DNA from: Aurantibacter aestuarii | GTDB lineage: Bacteria > Bacteroidota > Bacteroidia > Flavobacteriales > Flavobacteriaceae | DNA: 64,000 bases | Assembly: GCF_003008425.1 (NCBI RefSeq) | Contig: NZ_PXOQ01000006.1 | Coordinates: 124,001-188,000 of the forward strand | Reading direction: 5' to 3' | Shown: in pieces, positions 25,114 through 33,712 of the stretch | Numbering within the stretch: the first letter of the stretch is position 1 | How the letters are laid out: each line of letters opens with the position of its first letter | The notes under the pieces: generated by a model | What the model was told of the DNA's origin: nothing | Databases searched by the model: none | Seen by the model: only the letters and a program-made list of their open reading frames with translations | Translations under genes and position numbers: made by a program

Positions 25114-27150
25114 CTATTTCAGCTCAATCAACCCTGCACGTCTTAATAAAGCATCTGGGTTAGGTTCTTTTCCTCTAAAGTTTTTATAAAGTGTCATTGG
25201 ATCTACCGTACCACCTTGACTAAGCACGTATTTTTGAAATTTAGTCCCAGTCTCCAAATTAAAGATGCCTGTTTCTTTAAAAAATTCAAAAGCATCTGCA
25301 TCTAATACTTCTGCCCATTTATAACTGTAATAGCCCGAACTGTAACCACCTTGGAAAATGTGTGCAAAAGCTGTACTCATACAGTTACTTTCTACGTCAG
25401 GATGCAGTTTGGTGTTTTCAAAAGCCATAGTTTCATGCGCTTTTACATTGGTTATGTCACTTGGATCTACAGCGTGCCACGACATGTCTAATAAACCAAA
25501 ACTTAATTGCCTTAAGGTTTGCATGCCTTCATGAAATGTAGCACTTTCTTTAATTTTTTCTATCAATTCCATTGGAATAACTTCTTCAGTCTCATAATGC
25601 GTAGCAAATAACTCTAAGGCTTCTTTTTCGTAACACCAGTTTTCTAAGACCTGACTTGGTAGTTCCACAAAATCCCAGAAGACGCTGGTACCAGATAAAC
25701 TAGGATACGTTGTGTTTGCAAGCATACCATGTAGCGCATGACCAAATTCATGAAACAAGGTCGTTACTTCGTTAAATGTTAATAAAGAAGGTTTTGTTTT
25801 TGTTGGTTTTGTAAAGTTGCAAACAATGGATACGTGTGGACGTTCTTCTTCCTCATTTTTTACAAATTGTGGCTTGTAACTTGTCATCCAAGCACCATTT
25901 CGTTTTCCTGATCTTGGGAAAAAATCAGCATAAAAAAGAGCGATAAAATCGCCATTAGAATTGGTGACTTCATAGGTTAACACATCTTCGTGATACTTAT
26001 CTACAGAGTCTATTTCATGAAATTCTAAGTTGAATAATTTTTCGGCAACCGTAAACGCACCATTTATAACATTTTCTAACTTAAAATAAGGTTTAAGTTT
26101 TTCATCGTCTAAATTGAATAATTTTTGCTTTAACTTTTCCGCATAAAAACCCGAATCCCACTTTTGAAAATCCTCTAAATTATCGGTTTCTTTGGCAAAC
26201 ATCTTTAAATTGTCGTATTCTCTTAGTGCGGCTGGTTTAGCCTTTTCTAACAACTCGTTTAAAAACGTTTTTACGGATTCCGGATTTTTTGCCATACGCT
26301 CTTCTAACACAAAATGTGCATGCGTTTGGTAACCTAATAATTGAGCACGTTGGTATCTTAAATTTGCAATGTCTAAAACGATTTGCTGATTGTCTAAGTC
26401 GTCGTTATGAAATCCTTTACTTCCAAAAGCTAAACTTAAGGTTTTGCGTAAGTCTCTGTTTTCGGCATACGTCATTACAGGAATATAACTCGGATAATCT
26501 AGCGTAAATAGCCAACCTTCCAAATCTTTAGCTTCTGCTAATTGTTTGGCAGCTTCTTTTGCGCCATCTGGTAATCCTTTTAGCTCCTCTTCATTGGTAA
26601 CTAAATGTTGAAATTTATTGGTTTCAGCTAAAATATTTTCGCCAAATTTTAATTTTAAAGCGGCTAATTTTTTATCGATTTCACGAAGTTTTGTTTTATC
26701 CACTTCATTTAAATTAGCACCATTTCTAGAAAAACTCTTATACTTTTTATCTAATAAGGTCGTTTGTTCTGGTGTTAAATTAAATTGTTCTTTATTGTTA
26801 TAAACGGTTTTAACGCGTTCAAATAAGGCTTCATTTAAAGTTATGTCGTTACCGAATTCGGTTAATAATGGAGAAACGTCCTGAGCTATTTTTTGAATCT
26901 CGTCATTGGTTTCGGCACTGTTTAAATTGAAAAAAATGCTGGTTACACGATCTAATTGTTGTCCAGAAAACTCTAAAGCTTCAATAGTATTTTCAAAAGT
27001 TGGAGCTTCATGATTAGTCGTTATTGCTTTAATTTCTTCTCGAGCTTCCTCAATAAGTTGAAGGATTGCAGGTTTAAAATCTTCAGTTTTAATTTGATTA
27101 AAAGGAGCTGAATTATAAGGGGTTTTAAATGTAGAAGTTAAAATACTCAT
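25114..27150 (-). CDS. M3 family oligopeptidase (OpdA/Dcp-like)
   Basis: 678-aa cytoplasmic zinc metallopeptidase that degrades short peptides. The zinc site is HEFGH (467-471) with the third ligand E496 in FVELPSQ; the C-terminal substrate-binding region FQGGYSSGYYSYKWAEVLDAD is intact. N-terminal helical part (about 1-250) as in thimet oligopeptidase-type enzymes. No signal peptide. Oligopeptidase A and dipeptidyl carboxypeptidase are both possible. ATG start, 80 bases downstream of purE on the same strand. Confidence 0.94.
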   Translation of the reverse strand: MSILTSTFKTPYNSAPFNQIKTEDFKPAILQLIEEAREEIKAITTNHEAPTFENTIEALEFSGQQLDRVTSIFFNLNSAETNDEIQKIAQDVSPLLTEFGNDITLNEALFERVKTVYNNKEQFNLTPEQTTLLDKKYKSFSRNGANLNEVDKTKLREIDKKLAALKLKFGENILAETNKFQHLVTNEEELKGLPDGAKEAAKQLAEAKDLEGWLFTLDYPSYIPVMTYAENRDLRKTLSLAFGSKGFHNDDLDNQQIVLDIANLRYQRAQLLGYQTHAHFVLEERMAKNPESVKTFLNELLEKAKPAALREYDNLKMFAKETDNLEDFQKWDSGFYAEKLKQKLFNLDDEKLKPYFKLENVINGAFTVAEKLFNLEFHEIDSVDKYHEDVLTYEVTNSNGDFIALFYADFFPRSGKRNGAWMTSYKPQFVKNEEEERPHVSIVCNFTKPTKTKPSLLTFNEVTTLFHEFGHALHGMLANTTYPSLSGTSVFWDFVELPSQVLENWCYEKEALELFATHYETEEVIPMELIEKIKESATFHEGMQTLRQLSFGLLDMSWHAVDPSDITNVKAHETMAFENTKLHPDVESNCMSTAFAHIFQGGYSSGYYSYKWAEVLDADAFEFFKETGIFNLETGTKFQKYVLSQGGTVDPMTLYKNFRGKEPNPDALLRRAGLIELK

Positions 27151-27181
27151 GTAATGTTATTGTTTTAGGTAAAGATATAAA

Positions 27182-27207
27182 TAAAAAAAAGCCCAAAAAT
27201 GGGCTTT
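27182..27207 (-). terminator. Terminator after purE
   Basis: 8-bp stem AAAGCCCA (27188-27195 with 27200-27207), 4-base loop, A run on the left reading as U on the minus transcript. Confidence 0.85.
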
Positions 27208-27230
27208 AATAGGTTTTTAACTAGAATGTT

Positions 27231-27716
27231 TTATGACTTTAAGCTTTTTGCAGCTTCTTCAACTTTAAGTTTTAAGCCTTCTTTATAAGTTATAATTTTG
27301 TCTAATACACATTTATCTGTAGCGCCAATAATTTGAGCAGCTAAAATACCTGCGTTTTTAGCTCCGTTTAATGCAACAGTAGCAACTGGAACACCACCAG
27401 GCATTTGTAATATAGATAATACAGAATCCCAACCATCTATAGAATTGCTGCTTTTTACAGGAACACCAATAACTGGTAAAGGCGACATAGATGCAACCAT
27501 ACCAGGTAAATGTGCTGCGCCACCTGCACCAGCAATTATTACAGATATACCACGTTTATGGGCATTCATGCTAAAATCAAATAATTTTTCTGGTGTTCTA
27601 TGTGCGGATACAATATCCACTTCAATTTCAATATCAAATCCGTTTAGAATATCGATAGCGTCTTGCATGACTGGCATATCGCTATTGCTTCCCATTACTA
27701 TGGCTACTTTACTCAT
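27231..27716 (-). CDS. purE: N5-carboxyaminoimidazole ribonucleotide mutase
   Basis: Class I PurE of purine synthesis; converts N5-CAIR, made by PurK, to CAIR. 161 aa. MGSNSDMPVM (8-17), SAHRTPEK (37-44) and AGAGGAAHLPGMVAS are the substrate-binding motifs. purK lies 2.5 kb away on the same strand, separated by three plus-strand regulatory genes. ATG start; TATTTTTG -7 element upstream; terminator downstream. Confidence 0.97.
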   Translation of the reverse strand: MSKVAIVMGSNSDMPVMQDAIDILNGFDIEIEVDIVSAHRTPEKLFDFSMNAHKRGISVIIAGAGGAAHLPGMVASMSPLPVIGVPVKSSNSIDGWDSVLSILQMPGGVPVATVALNGAKNAGILAAQIIGATDKCVLDKIITYKEGLKLKVEEAAKSLKS

Positions 27717-28101
27717 GGTTTTTAATGTAAAATGTGTCTTACAAAAATAAACTTTTAAAATCTTTTTGCCACTTTGTTTTATAGTTTATAATTTTTTTAA
27801 ATAGGATCTATAAATTGAAATTGCATTTCGTGATATATAATCTGCATTCTATGACATTTTTTTGTGCAGACCTTGATTTTGTTAGAGATTTGGAAAAAGA
27901 ATAAGCGTATTATTTTTTGTGTAATCGATTGTTTTAGTTTAACCAACGTAAAAGCGCTTTTGCTTTTTGTTTAAAAGTAGAGGCGTTTTTTTTAATCAAA
28001 TCCTGTAGTTTTAGAATTGATATTGATCTGTTATTTATGTAATCTGCCAAATGTTAAATAGTTATATTTAAAAACAAAAACTAATATTTAAAATTAAAAT
28101 A
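27717..28101. other. Intergenic region between purE and the regulatory module
   Basis: 385 bases with no gene. It holds the purE -7 element (TATTTTTG on the minus strand, 27742-27749) and a short palindrome AAAAGCGCTTTT (27950-27961) of unknown role. No clear promoter was found for the divergent gene at 28102. Confidence 0.55.
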
Positions 28102-28449
28102 ATGAACACTTTTAGAGTAATAATTAAAAATGGAAACGGAGAAACTGCAGTTATTTATCACACCTTGCCTTATTTAAAATATAGTCTTTCAAATTCTATA
28201 GAACCTTTAGATTTACCAAACAGCTATAGAGTTTATAATTTTATAAATGACGTGGAAGGTTCTTTGGATGCTAAAGTGATTTCTAAATTTAAAACACTTT
28301 TTGAACGCTTTGGTTTAAGTTGTAATTTATATAATAGAGGTAAAGTATTTCCTGTAGATGCTATCCCATTAGATAAAACGATTGATTTTCCTGAAGATGT
28401 TGAACCGAGACACGGACAAGATGGCGGTGTAGTTGGAGATTGTAATTAA
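28102..28449 (+). CDS. Hypothetical protein, 115 aa
   Basis: No family recognised. No signal peptide or membrane segment. The body reads as a small mixed alpha/beta domain; the tail (about 96-115) is acidic, then Gly-rich, ending RHGQDGGVVGDCN with one Cys next to the C-terminus. The stop is 5 bases before the LytTR gene, so the two are co-transcribed, and its role is probably tied to that sensor-like protein. A signalling or modified-peptide role is speculation. Confidence 0.65.
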   Translation: MNTFRVIIKNGNGETAVIYHTLPYLKYSLSNSIEPLDLPNSYRVYNFINDVEGSLDAKVISKFKTLFERFGLSCNLYNRGKVFPVDAIPLDKTIDFPEDVEPRHGQDGGVVGDCN

Positions 28450-28454
28450 GTCTT

Positions 28455-29885
28455 TTGAAAAAACTAATTTTCATATTATTTGCACAATTTGTCGTAGCCC
28501 AGCAGGTTCCGATAGATTCTATTTCATACGATTATTTCTATGAGAACGAGCTGAAACAAATTGTGCGTTTAAAAGAAGCTCAAAAAAACAAACCATTTAA
28601 TCCAAGTAAACAATTTGACATTGCAGAACAGTATCAAAATATAAATTGTGAAGACTCTGCTTATGCTACTTATTTTAAAGTTTATGAATATGAAAAAGCT
28701 CAACAAACTTTTGATGAACAAATGTTTAGAGAACTACTTTTTAAACTGCATAAAGTAGAGTCTAGTAAAACAGATTATGAAAAGGAAAGACGTTTTTTCC
28801 TAGGAGAGTTAAAAACACTCACACAAAATGATGTTTCTGATGAATGGTTTGCGAAAATAAAATATGAACAGTTTAAAGATTATTTTCTAGATAGTACTAA
28901 ATATAATTTAGCTAATAGAGATATTAAAGCCATTCAAAATAGTGAGTTTTACAAGACTAATAATCTATTTAAAATCTCTGTATTAATTGGGTTAGGTTAT
29001 TTTCAAACCAGTCAAAAACAATATTTAAACGCTGAGGCTACGCTCTTTGAGGCTTTGTATTTAGCAGAAAAAAATAAGGATACTTTAAACCAGGTTTATA
29101 GTTTTATAAATTTAAGTGTAAATGAAAACTATAGAAAGCAATATGAAAAAGCATTACATTATATAGATAAGGCTTCAAAAGTAAAAAACACTAAGTTTAA
29201 AATAAAAATCGAACGAATTTTTGCTATAATAAAAGGTAATGCTTATTCCGGGTTAAATGATTCTGTTAATTTAAAAGAACAAGATTTACGCTTAGAAAAG
29301 TTGAACCTACTTATAGATGACTTTCGGAAGAATAGTAATTTCTATGAGATAGATATTGCTTACCAAGTTAAAGAAAAGGATAAAAAAATAGTTGAGCTAT
29401 CCTCTTTTAAAAAAACGTTCAAAAAAAATAAAATTGTCTATAGCATATTATTATTTGCCGTTTTTTTATTGGCTTTATATTCGTTCGTTCGTTGGAAAAA
29501 GAGTGATAGAAATAAAAAACGTTTAAATGAAGAAAATGAGTTTCTAAACATTGAGAATGAAAAAACGAAGACTGAATTAGAAAATGTAAAATCATTAGTC
29601 CATAACGACCACATTATACTTAAAAATAAAACTAAAGTGTATTTGAGTGAGCTTATTTATATAAAATCCGATGGACATTATTTAAACCTACATACCACAT
29701 CAAAAAAGGAATTTGTACGCGGTAAAATTTCTGAAATGGAACAACAGTTACCTCCAAATTTTGTTAAATGTCAGCGCTCTTATATAGTTAATCAGAATTA
29801 TATTAAACAATATGGTAGTACAGAAGTATTTATGTCTAATGGAGATGTTGTTCCTGTATCTAGAGGTTTCAAATTCGAAAAGTAA
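28455..29885 (+). CDS. Membrane-anchored helical-repeat LytTR regulator
   Basis: 476 aa. Signal sequence (1-15, TTG start), a periplasmic helical region with TPR-like spacing (about 25-320), one membrane helix (327-346), a short coiled coil (about 352-382) and a C-terminal LytTR DNA-binding domain (383-476: VYLSELIYIKSDGHYLNLHT, then FVKCQRSYIVNQNYI). It would sense something outside the cytoplasm and bind DNA directly. No ATG exists near the N-terminus and the signal sequence begins right after the TTG. Followed by a LuxR-type HTH gene. Confidence 0.85.
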   Translation: MKKLIFILFAQFVVAQQVPIDSISYDYFYENELKQIVRLKEAQKNKPFNPSKQFDIAEQYQNINCEDSAYATYFKVYEYEKAQQTFDEQMFRELLFKLHKVESSKTDYEKERRFFLGELKTLTQNDVSDEWFAKIKYEQFKDYFLDSTKYNLANRDIKAIQNSEFYKTNNLFKISVLIGLGYFQTSQKQYLNAEATLFEALYLAEKNKDTLNQVYSFINLSVNENYRKQYEKALHYIDKASKVKNTKFKIKIERIFAIIKGNAYSGLNDSVNLKEQDLRLEKLNLLIDDFRKNSNFYEIDIAYQVKEKDKKIVELSSFKKTFKKNKIVYSILLFAVFLLALYSFVRWKKSDRNKKRLNEENEFLNIENEKTKTELENVKSLVHNDHIILKNKTKVYLSELIYIKSDGHYLNLHTTSKKEFVRGKISEMEQQLPPNFVKCQRSYIVNQNYIKQYGSTEVFMSNGDVVPVSRGFKFEK

Positions 29886-29918
29886 AGACTTTAGCGACTA
29901 CAAATAAACAAAACTATT

Positions 29919-30185
29919 ATGATTAAAATCTACAATTCTTTATTAAGACTTATGCATAAATCACCAATAAGCTGGAGTGAGTTTAAAAGTTTAACTAAGC
30001 AAGAAAAAGCAGTCTTAGATTTATTAAGTCAAGGATTATCAACTAAACAAATTGCCGAGCGATTGTATATTTCATCGCATACTGTTTCCACACATCGAAA
30101 AAATATTTATACAAAAACAGGTTGTAGTAATGTTGTAAAATTAGTAAACTATAATAATGCTATAAAACTTCTAGGTTTACAATAA
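29919..30185 (+). CDS. Stand-alone LuxR-type HTH protein
   Basis: 88 aa, almost entirely a GerE/LuxR helix-turn-helix: LTKQEKAVLDLLSQGLSTKQ, then IAERLYISSHTVSTHRKNIY and a final dimer helix. There is no receiver or ligand domain, so it must be controlled by level or by partner proteins. It lies 33 bases after the LytTR gene and converges on purK 6 bases away. Confidence 0.88.
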   Translation: MIKIYNSLLRLMHKSPISWSEFKSLTKQEKAVLDLLSQGLSTKQIAERLYISSHTVSTHRKNIYTKTGCSNVVKLVNYNNAIKLLGLQ

Positions 30186-30191
30186 GATGCC

Positions 30192-31346
30192 TTATCCTGC
30201 AATTACTTTAATTTGTTCTTTAACAGTTTGTGCAATTGCTCTGTCTTTATCAACTTCTTTATTTATAATAGTAACATGTCCCATTTTTCGGAAAGGTCTT
30301 GTTTCCCGTTTTCCATAAATATGCGGCGTCACACCATCTAAAGACATAATAGTTTCTATGTTTTTATAAACTACATTTCCTGTATAACCTTCGGCACCTA
30401 CTAAATTTACCATAACACTGGCTACTTTATTTTCAGTACTTCCTAATGGTAAATCTAAAATGGCACGCATGTGTTGTTCGAATTGGCAAGTAAAACTCGC
30501 CTCAATAGTCTGGTGTCCAGAGTTATGAGGTCTTGGTGCCACTTCGTTAATTAATATATCGTCTTCTTGAGTTAAAAATAACTCTACAGCTAAAAGCCCA
30601 ACGTGGTTATAAGCTTCACTTGTTTTTAAAGCGATCTCTTGTGCTTTTTGTTGAATATTTAAAGCAATTCTTGCCGGACAAATAACATATTCAACTTGAT
30701 TGGCTTCAGGATGAAATTCCATTTCTACCACAGGATATGTTTTTACTTTTCCAGAAGCATTTCTAGCCACAATTACTGCTAATTCATTCTTAAAAGGAAC
30801 CAATTGCTCCGCAATACATTCACCTTTAGGTAAATCTTTTAAGTCGCCTACGGTTCTAACTATTTTAACACCATTACCGTCATATCCAAATTGTGCACTT
30901 TTCCATACAAAAGGTAACTCAATTCCTCCATTTTTTATGGCATCTTCCACTTCACTTAAAAAAGCAAAACGACTAAATGGCGCAGTAGGTAAGTGGTTGT
31001 CTTGATAAAATAATTTCTGTGTGGCTTTATTTTGAATTTTTCGTAAAGTTTTGGGGCTTGGATAAACTTTTTTGCCTTCTTTTTCTAATTGCTCTAAAGC
31101 ATCAAGATTTACATTTTCTATTTCAATAGTTATTAAATCGACTTGTTTACCAAAATTATAAACATCGTCATAATTTAATAAATCGCCTTTTATAAATGTA
31201 TTACAAGCTAGTTTTGCTGGAGCCTCTTCATTAGGGTCTAAAACAAAAGTTGTAATGTCAAATTTGCGGGTATTATAAAGTAACATTTTACCTAATTGTC
31301 CACCGCCTAAAATACCTAATTTAAAGTCTGAAGAAAAATAATTCAT
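30192..31346 (-). CDS. purK: 5-(carboxyamino)imidazole ribonucleotide synthase
   Basis: ATP-grasp enzyme that carboxylates AIR with bicarbonate to N5-CAIR for PurE. 384 aa from the ATG at 31346. N-terminal KLGILGGGQLGKMLL, ATP-grasp region with PFVWKSAQFGYDGNGVKIV, and the metal site NEVAPRPHNSGHQTIEA. A GTG at 31364 would add 6 residues but lies inside the -7 element (TACTTTTG on the minus strand), so the ATG is preferred. Confidence 0.96.
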   Translation of the reverse strand: MNYFSSDFKLGILGGGQLGKMLLYNTRKFDITTFVLDPNEEAPAKLACNTFIKGDLLNYDDVYNFGKQVDLITIEIENVNLDALEQLEKEGKKVYPSPKTLRKIQNKATQKLFYQDNHLPTAPFSRFAFLSEVEDAIKNGGIELPFVWKSAQFGYDGNGVKIVRTVGDLKDLPKGECIAEQLVPFKNELAVIVARNASGKVKTYPVVEMEFHPEANQVEYVICPARIALNIQQKAQEIALKTSEAYNHVGLLAVELFLTQEDDILINEVAPRPHNSGHQTIEASFTCQFEQHMRAILDLPLGSTENKVASVMVNLVGAEGYTGNVVYKNIETIMSLDGVTPHIYGKRETRPFRKMGHVTIINKEVDKDRAIAQTVKEQIKVIAG

Positions 31347-31363
31347 AAAGCTAAAGTTAAACA

Positions 31364-31371
31364 CAAAAGTA
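31364..31371 (-). promoter_or_regulatory. Promoter -7 element for purK
   Basis: TACTTTTG on the minus strand, 17 bases before the chosen ATG. No -33 TTG at standard spacing. Confidence 0.45.
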
Positions 31372-31438
31372 AAGATTTCTATTTAATCTTACTATTAAAA
31401 ACAAAGGGGAAATTTTAGAATAAGCTGAAGCAATTACC

Positions 31439-31446
31439 TATCTTTG
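31439..31446 (+). promoter_or_regulatory. Promoter -7 element for the hpt-adk fusion gene
   Basis: TATCTTTG, 18 bases before the ATG at 31465. No TTG at the usual -33 position. Confidence 0.45.
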
Positions 31447-31464
31447 AACCCTTAAACTAAACCT

Positions 31465-32580
31465 ATGCAAACCATTAAGTTAGACGACTTGTTTTTCAAG
31501 CCTTTTAAAACGGCTAATGACATTGATAAGGCAGTTTCTAAAATGGCTGCAACCATTGCAGAAGACTTAGGAGATGAAATTCCGGTTTTTGTGGGTATAC
31601 TAAACGGGTCGTTTATGTTTGTAAGCGATTTTGTAAAGAAATACCCAAAACCTTGCGAAGTTACTTTCATAAAATTAGCTTCTTATGAAGGGGTAAAATC
31701 TTCTGAAGATATACAACGTTTAATTGGATTAACTCAAGATTTAACCAATAGAACTGTTGTTGTTCTGGAAGATATTATAGACTCTGGAAATACATTAAAT
31801 GAAGTCCATCGCATATTTAAAAATGAAAACGTTAAACAGCTTTTAATAGCCAGTTTATTTTTTAAACCAGAAGCTTATAAAAAAGATTTTAAAATTCATT
31901 ATACTGGCATGACCATTTCTAACGAATTTATAGTTGGTTATGGTTTAGATTACAATGGATTAGGTAGAGATTTACCTGAAGTATATCAAATAAAAAACAC
32001 AACACACATGACAAATTTAGTCTTATTTGGCCCTCCAGGAGCCGGAAAAGGTACACAAGCAGAATTTTTAAAAGATAAATATAACTTAGTGCATATTTCT
32101 ACAGGAGATGTGTTTCGTTTTAATATGAAAAATGAAACAGCCTTAGGAACTCTAGCAAAATCATATATTGATAAAGGACAATTAGTTCCAGATCAGGTGA
32201 CTATAGATATGCTTGAGGCAGAAGTTGAAAAAAACAGTGATGCTGAAGGCTTTATATTTGATGGATTCCCTAGAACTAATGCTCAGGCAGAGGCTTTAGA
32301 CGAGTTAATGTCTCGAAAAGACTCTCAAATCAATGCCATGATTGCTCTTGAAGTAGACGATGAGGTTTTGGTACAGCGTTTATTAAAACGTGGTAAAACC
32401 AGTGGTAGAAAAGATGATGCGAACGAAGATGTTATCCGTAACCGAATTAAGGTGTATTATGATGAAACATCTATTTTAAAAGAGTTTTATTCAAAACAAA
32501 ACAAATACTATGGCGTAGATGGAGTTGGTAGTATTTCAGATATAACAAATCGCATTAGCAAAGTTATAGATAAGCTTTAA
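31465..32580 (+). CDS. hpt-adk: Bifunctional hypoxanthine phosphoribosyltransferase / adenylate kinase
   Basis: 371 aa, two complete enzymes in one frame. Residues 1-181: HPRT with the PRPP loop VVVLEDIIDSGNTL (98-111), salvaging hypoxanthine/guanine. Residues 182-371: adenylate kinase starting MTNLVLFGPPGAGKGT (P-loop 189-197), with FDGFPRT and a short LID (RGKTSGRKDD) in place of the long zinc-type lid. There is no stop codon between them. The ATG of M182 (32008) could also start free adenylate kinase. Next gene obgE follows after 62 bases. Confidence 0.93.
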   Translation: MQTIKLDDLFFKPFKTANDIDKAVSKMAATIAEDLGDEIPVFVGILNGSFMFVSDFVKKYPKPCEVTFIKLASYEGVKSSEDIQRLIGLTQDLTNRTVVVLEDIIDSGNTLNEVHRIFKNENVKQLLIASLFFKPEAYKKDFKIHYTGMTISNEFIVGYGLDYNGLGRDLPEVYQIKNTTHMTNLVLFGPPGAGKGTQAEFLKDKYNLVHISTGDVFRFNMKNETALGTLAKSYIDKGQLVPDQVTIDMLEAEVEKNSDAEGFIFDGFPRTNAQAEALDELMSRKDSQINAMIALEVDDEVLVQRLLKRGKTSGRKDDANEDVIRNRIKVYYDETSILKEFYSKQNKYYGVDGVGSISDITNRISKVIDKL

Positions 32581-32642
32581 ATAAAGCTTTAGGTTTAGAA
32601 ATTTAATTTTTAAACCAATAATAGACTAAATTAAAGGAAAAA

Positions 32643-33641
32643 ATGACTGAAGGAAATTTTGTCGATTATGTGAAAATGCAGGTATCTTCTGGTAATGGAG
32701 GAAAGGGATCTTCGCATTTACATCGTGAAAAATATATAGCTAAAGGCGGACCAGATGGTGGTGATGGTGGTAGAGGAGGACATGTTATTATTAGAGCTAA
32801 TCCAAATCTTTGGACCTTATTACATCTTAAGTTTAAACGACACATACGCGCTGGTCATGGAGAACATGGTAGTAGTGGAAGAAGTAGTGGAGGCGATGGA
32901 GAGGATATCTACGTAGATGTGCCTTTAGGTACAGTAGTAAGAGATACTGAAAGCGATAAAATTTTATTTGAAATTACTGAAGAAGGTGAAGAGCGTATAG
33001 TTGCTGAAGGTGGAAAAGGTGGTTTAGGAAACTGGCATTTTAAAAGTTCTACCAATCAAACCCCAAGATACGCACAGCCTGGTATTCCTTTAGAGGAAAA
33101 ATATATCACTTTAGAGCTAAAAGTGTTAGCAGATGTTGGTTTAGTTGGGTTTCCAAATGCAGGAAAATCAACATTGTTATCTGTTTTAACTTCAGCAAAA
33201 CCTAAAATAGCCGATTATGAGTTTACCACTTTAAAACCAAATTTAGGAATTGTAGAATATCGAGATTTTCAAACCTTTGTTATGGCAGATATTCCTGGTA
33301 TAATTGAAGGAGCTGCAGAAGGAAAAGGGCTTGGATATTACTTTTTAAGACATATAGAACGTAATTCAATTCTATTGTTTTTAATTCCAGCAGATGCTAA
33401 AGATATTAAGAAGCAGTATGATATTTTGTTAGACGAATTGCGCCGTTATAATCCAGAAATGCTAGATAAAGAAAGGATTGTTGCAATTTCTAAATGCGAT
33501 ATGTTAGATGAAGAATTAAAGGCAGAAATGAAATTGGAATTGGATAACGAATTACCTGTTCCTTATATATTTATATCTTCTGTAGCACAACAAGGCTTAA
33601 CCGAATTAAAAGATATGCTTTGGAAATCTTTAAATGCATAA
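32643..33641 (+). CDS. obgE: Obg-family GTPase
   Basis: Ribosome-associated GTPase needed for large-subunit maturation. 332 aa: a glycine-rich Obg fold (about 1-158), then the G domain with G1 GFPNAGKST (169-177), [16 protein letters not shown] (switch II) and the NKxD equivalent SKCD. It stops after the G domain, without the optional C-terminal OCT domain. Likely co-transcribed with hpt-adk. Confidence 0.96.
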   Translation: MTEGNFVDYVKMQVSSGNGGKGSSHLHREKYIAKGGPDGGDGGRGGHVIIRANPNLWTLLHLKFKRHIRAGHGEHGSSGRSSGGDGEDIYVDVPLGTVVRDTESDKILFEITEEGEERIVAEGGKGGLGNWHFKSSTNQTPRYAQPGIPLEEKYITLELKVLADVGLVGFPNAGKSTLLSVLTSAKPKIADYEFTTLKPNLGIVEYRDFQTFVMADIPGIIEGAAEGKGLGYYFLRHIERNSILLFLIPADAKDIKKQYDILLDELRRYNPEMLDKERIVAISKCDMLDEELKAEMKLELDNELPVPYIFISSVAQQGLTELKDMLWKSLNA

Positions 33642-33712
33642 ATTAAAATTACCGTAAAGTTTAAACTTAAGATTTGCTTAATTTTTTTAGATAGAAATAC
33701 CAATTAATAGTC

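Noticed and set aside
27950-27961. Short palindrome AAAAGCGCTTTT
   Set aside because: Too short and isolated to call an operator, and no second copy was noticed nearby.
32573-32591. Inverted repeat after the hpt-adk stop
   Set aside because: The palindrome is AT-rich, short, and lacks a T run, so I do not call a terminator before obgE.
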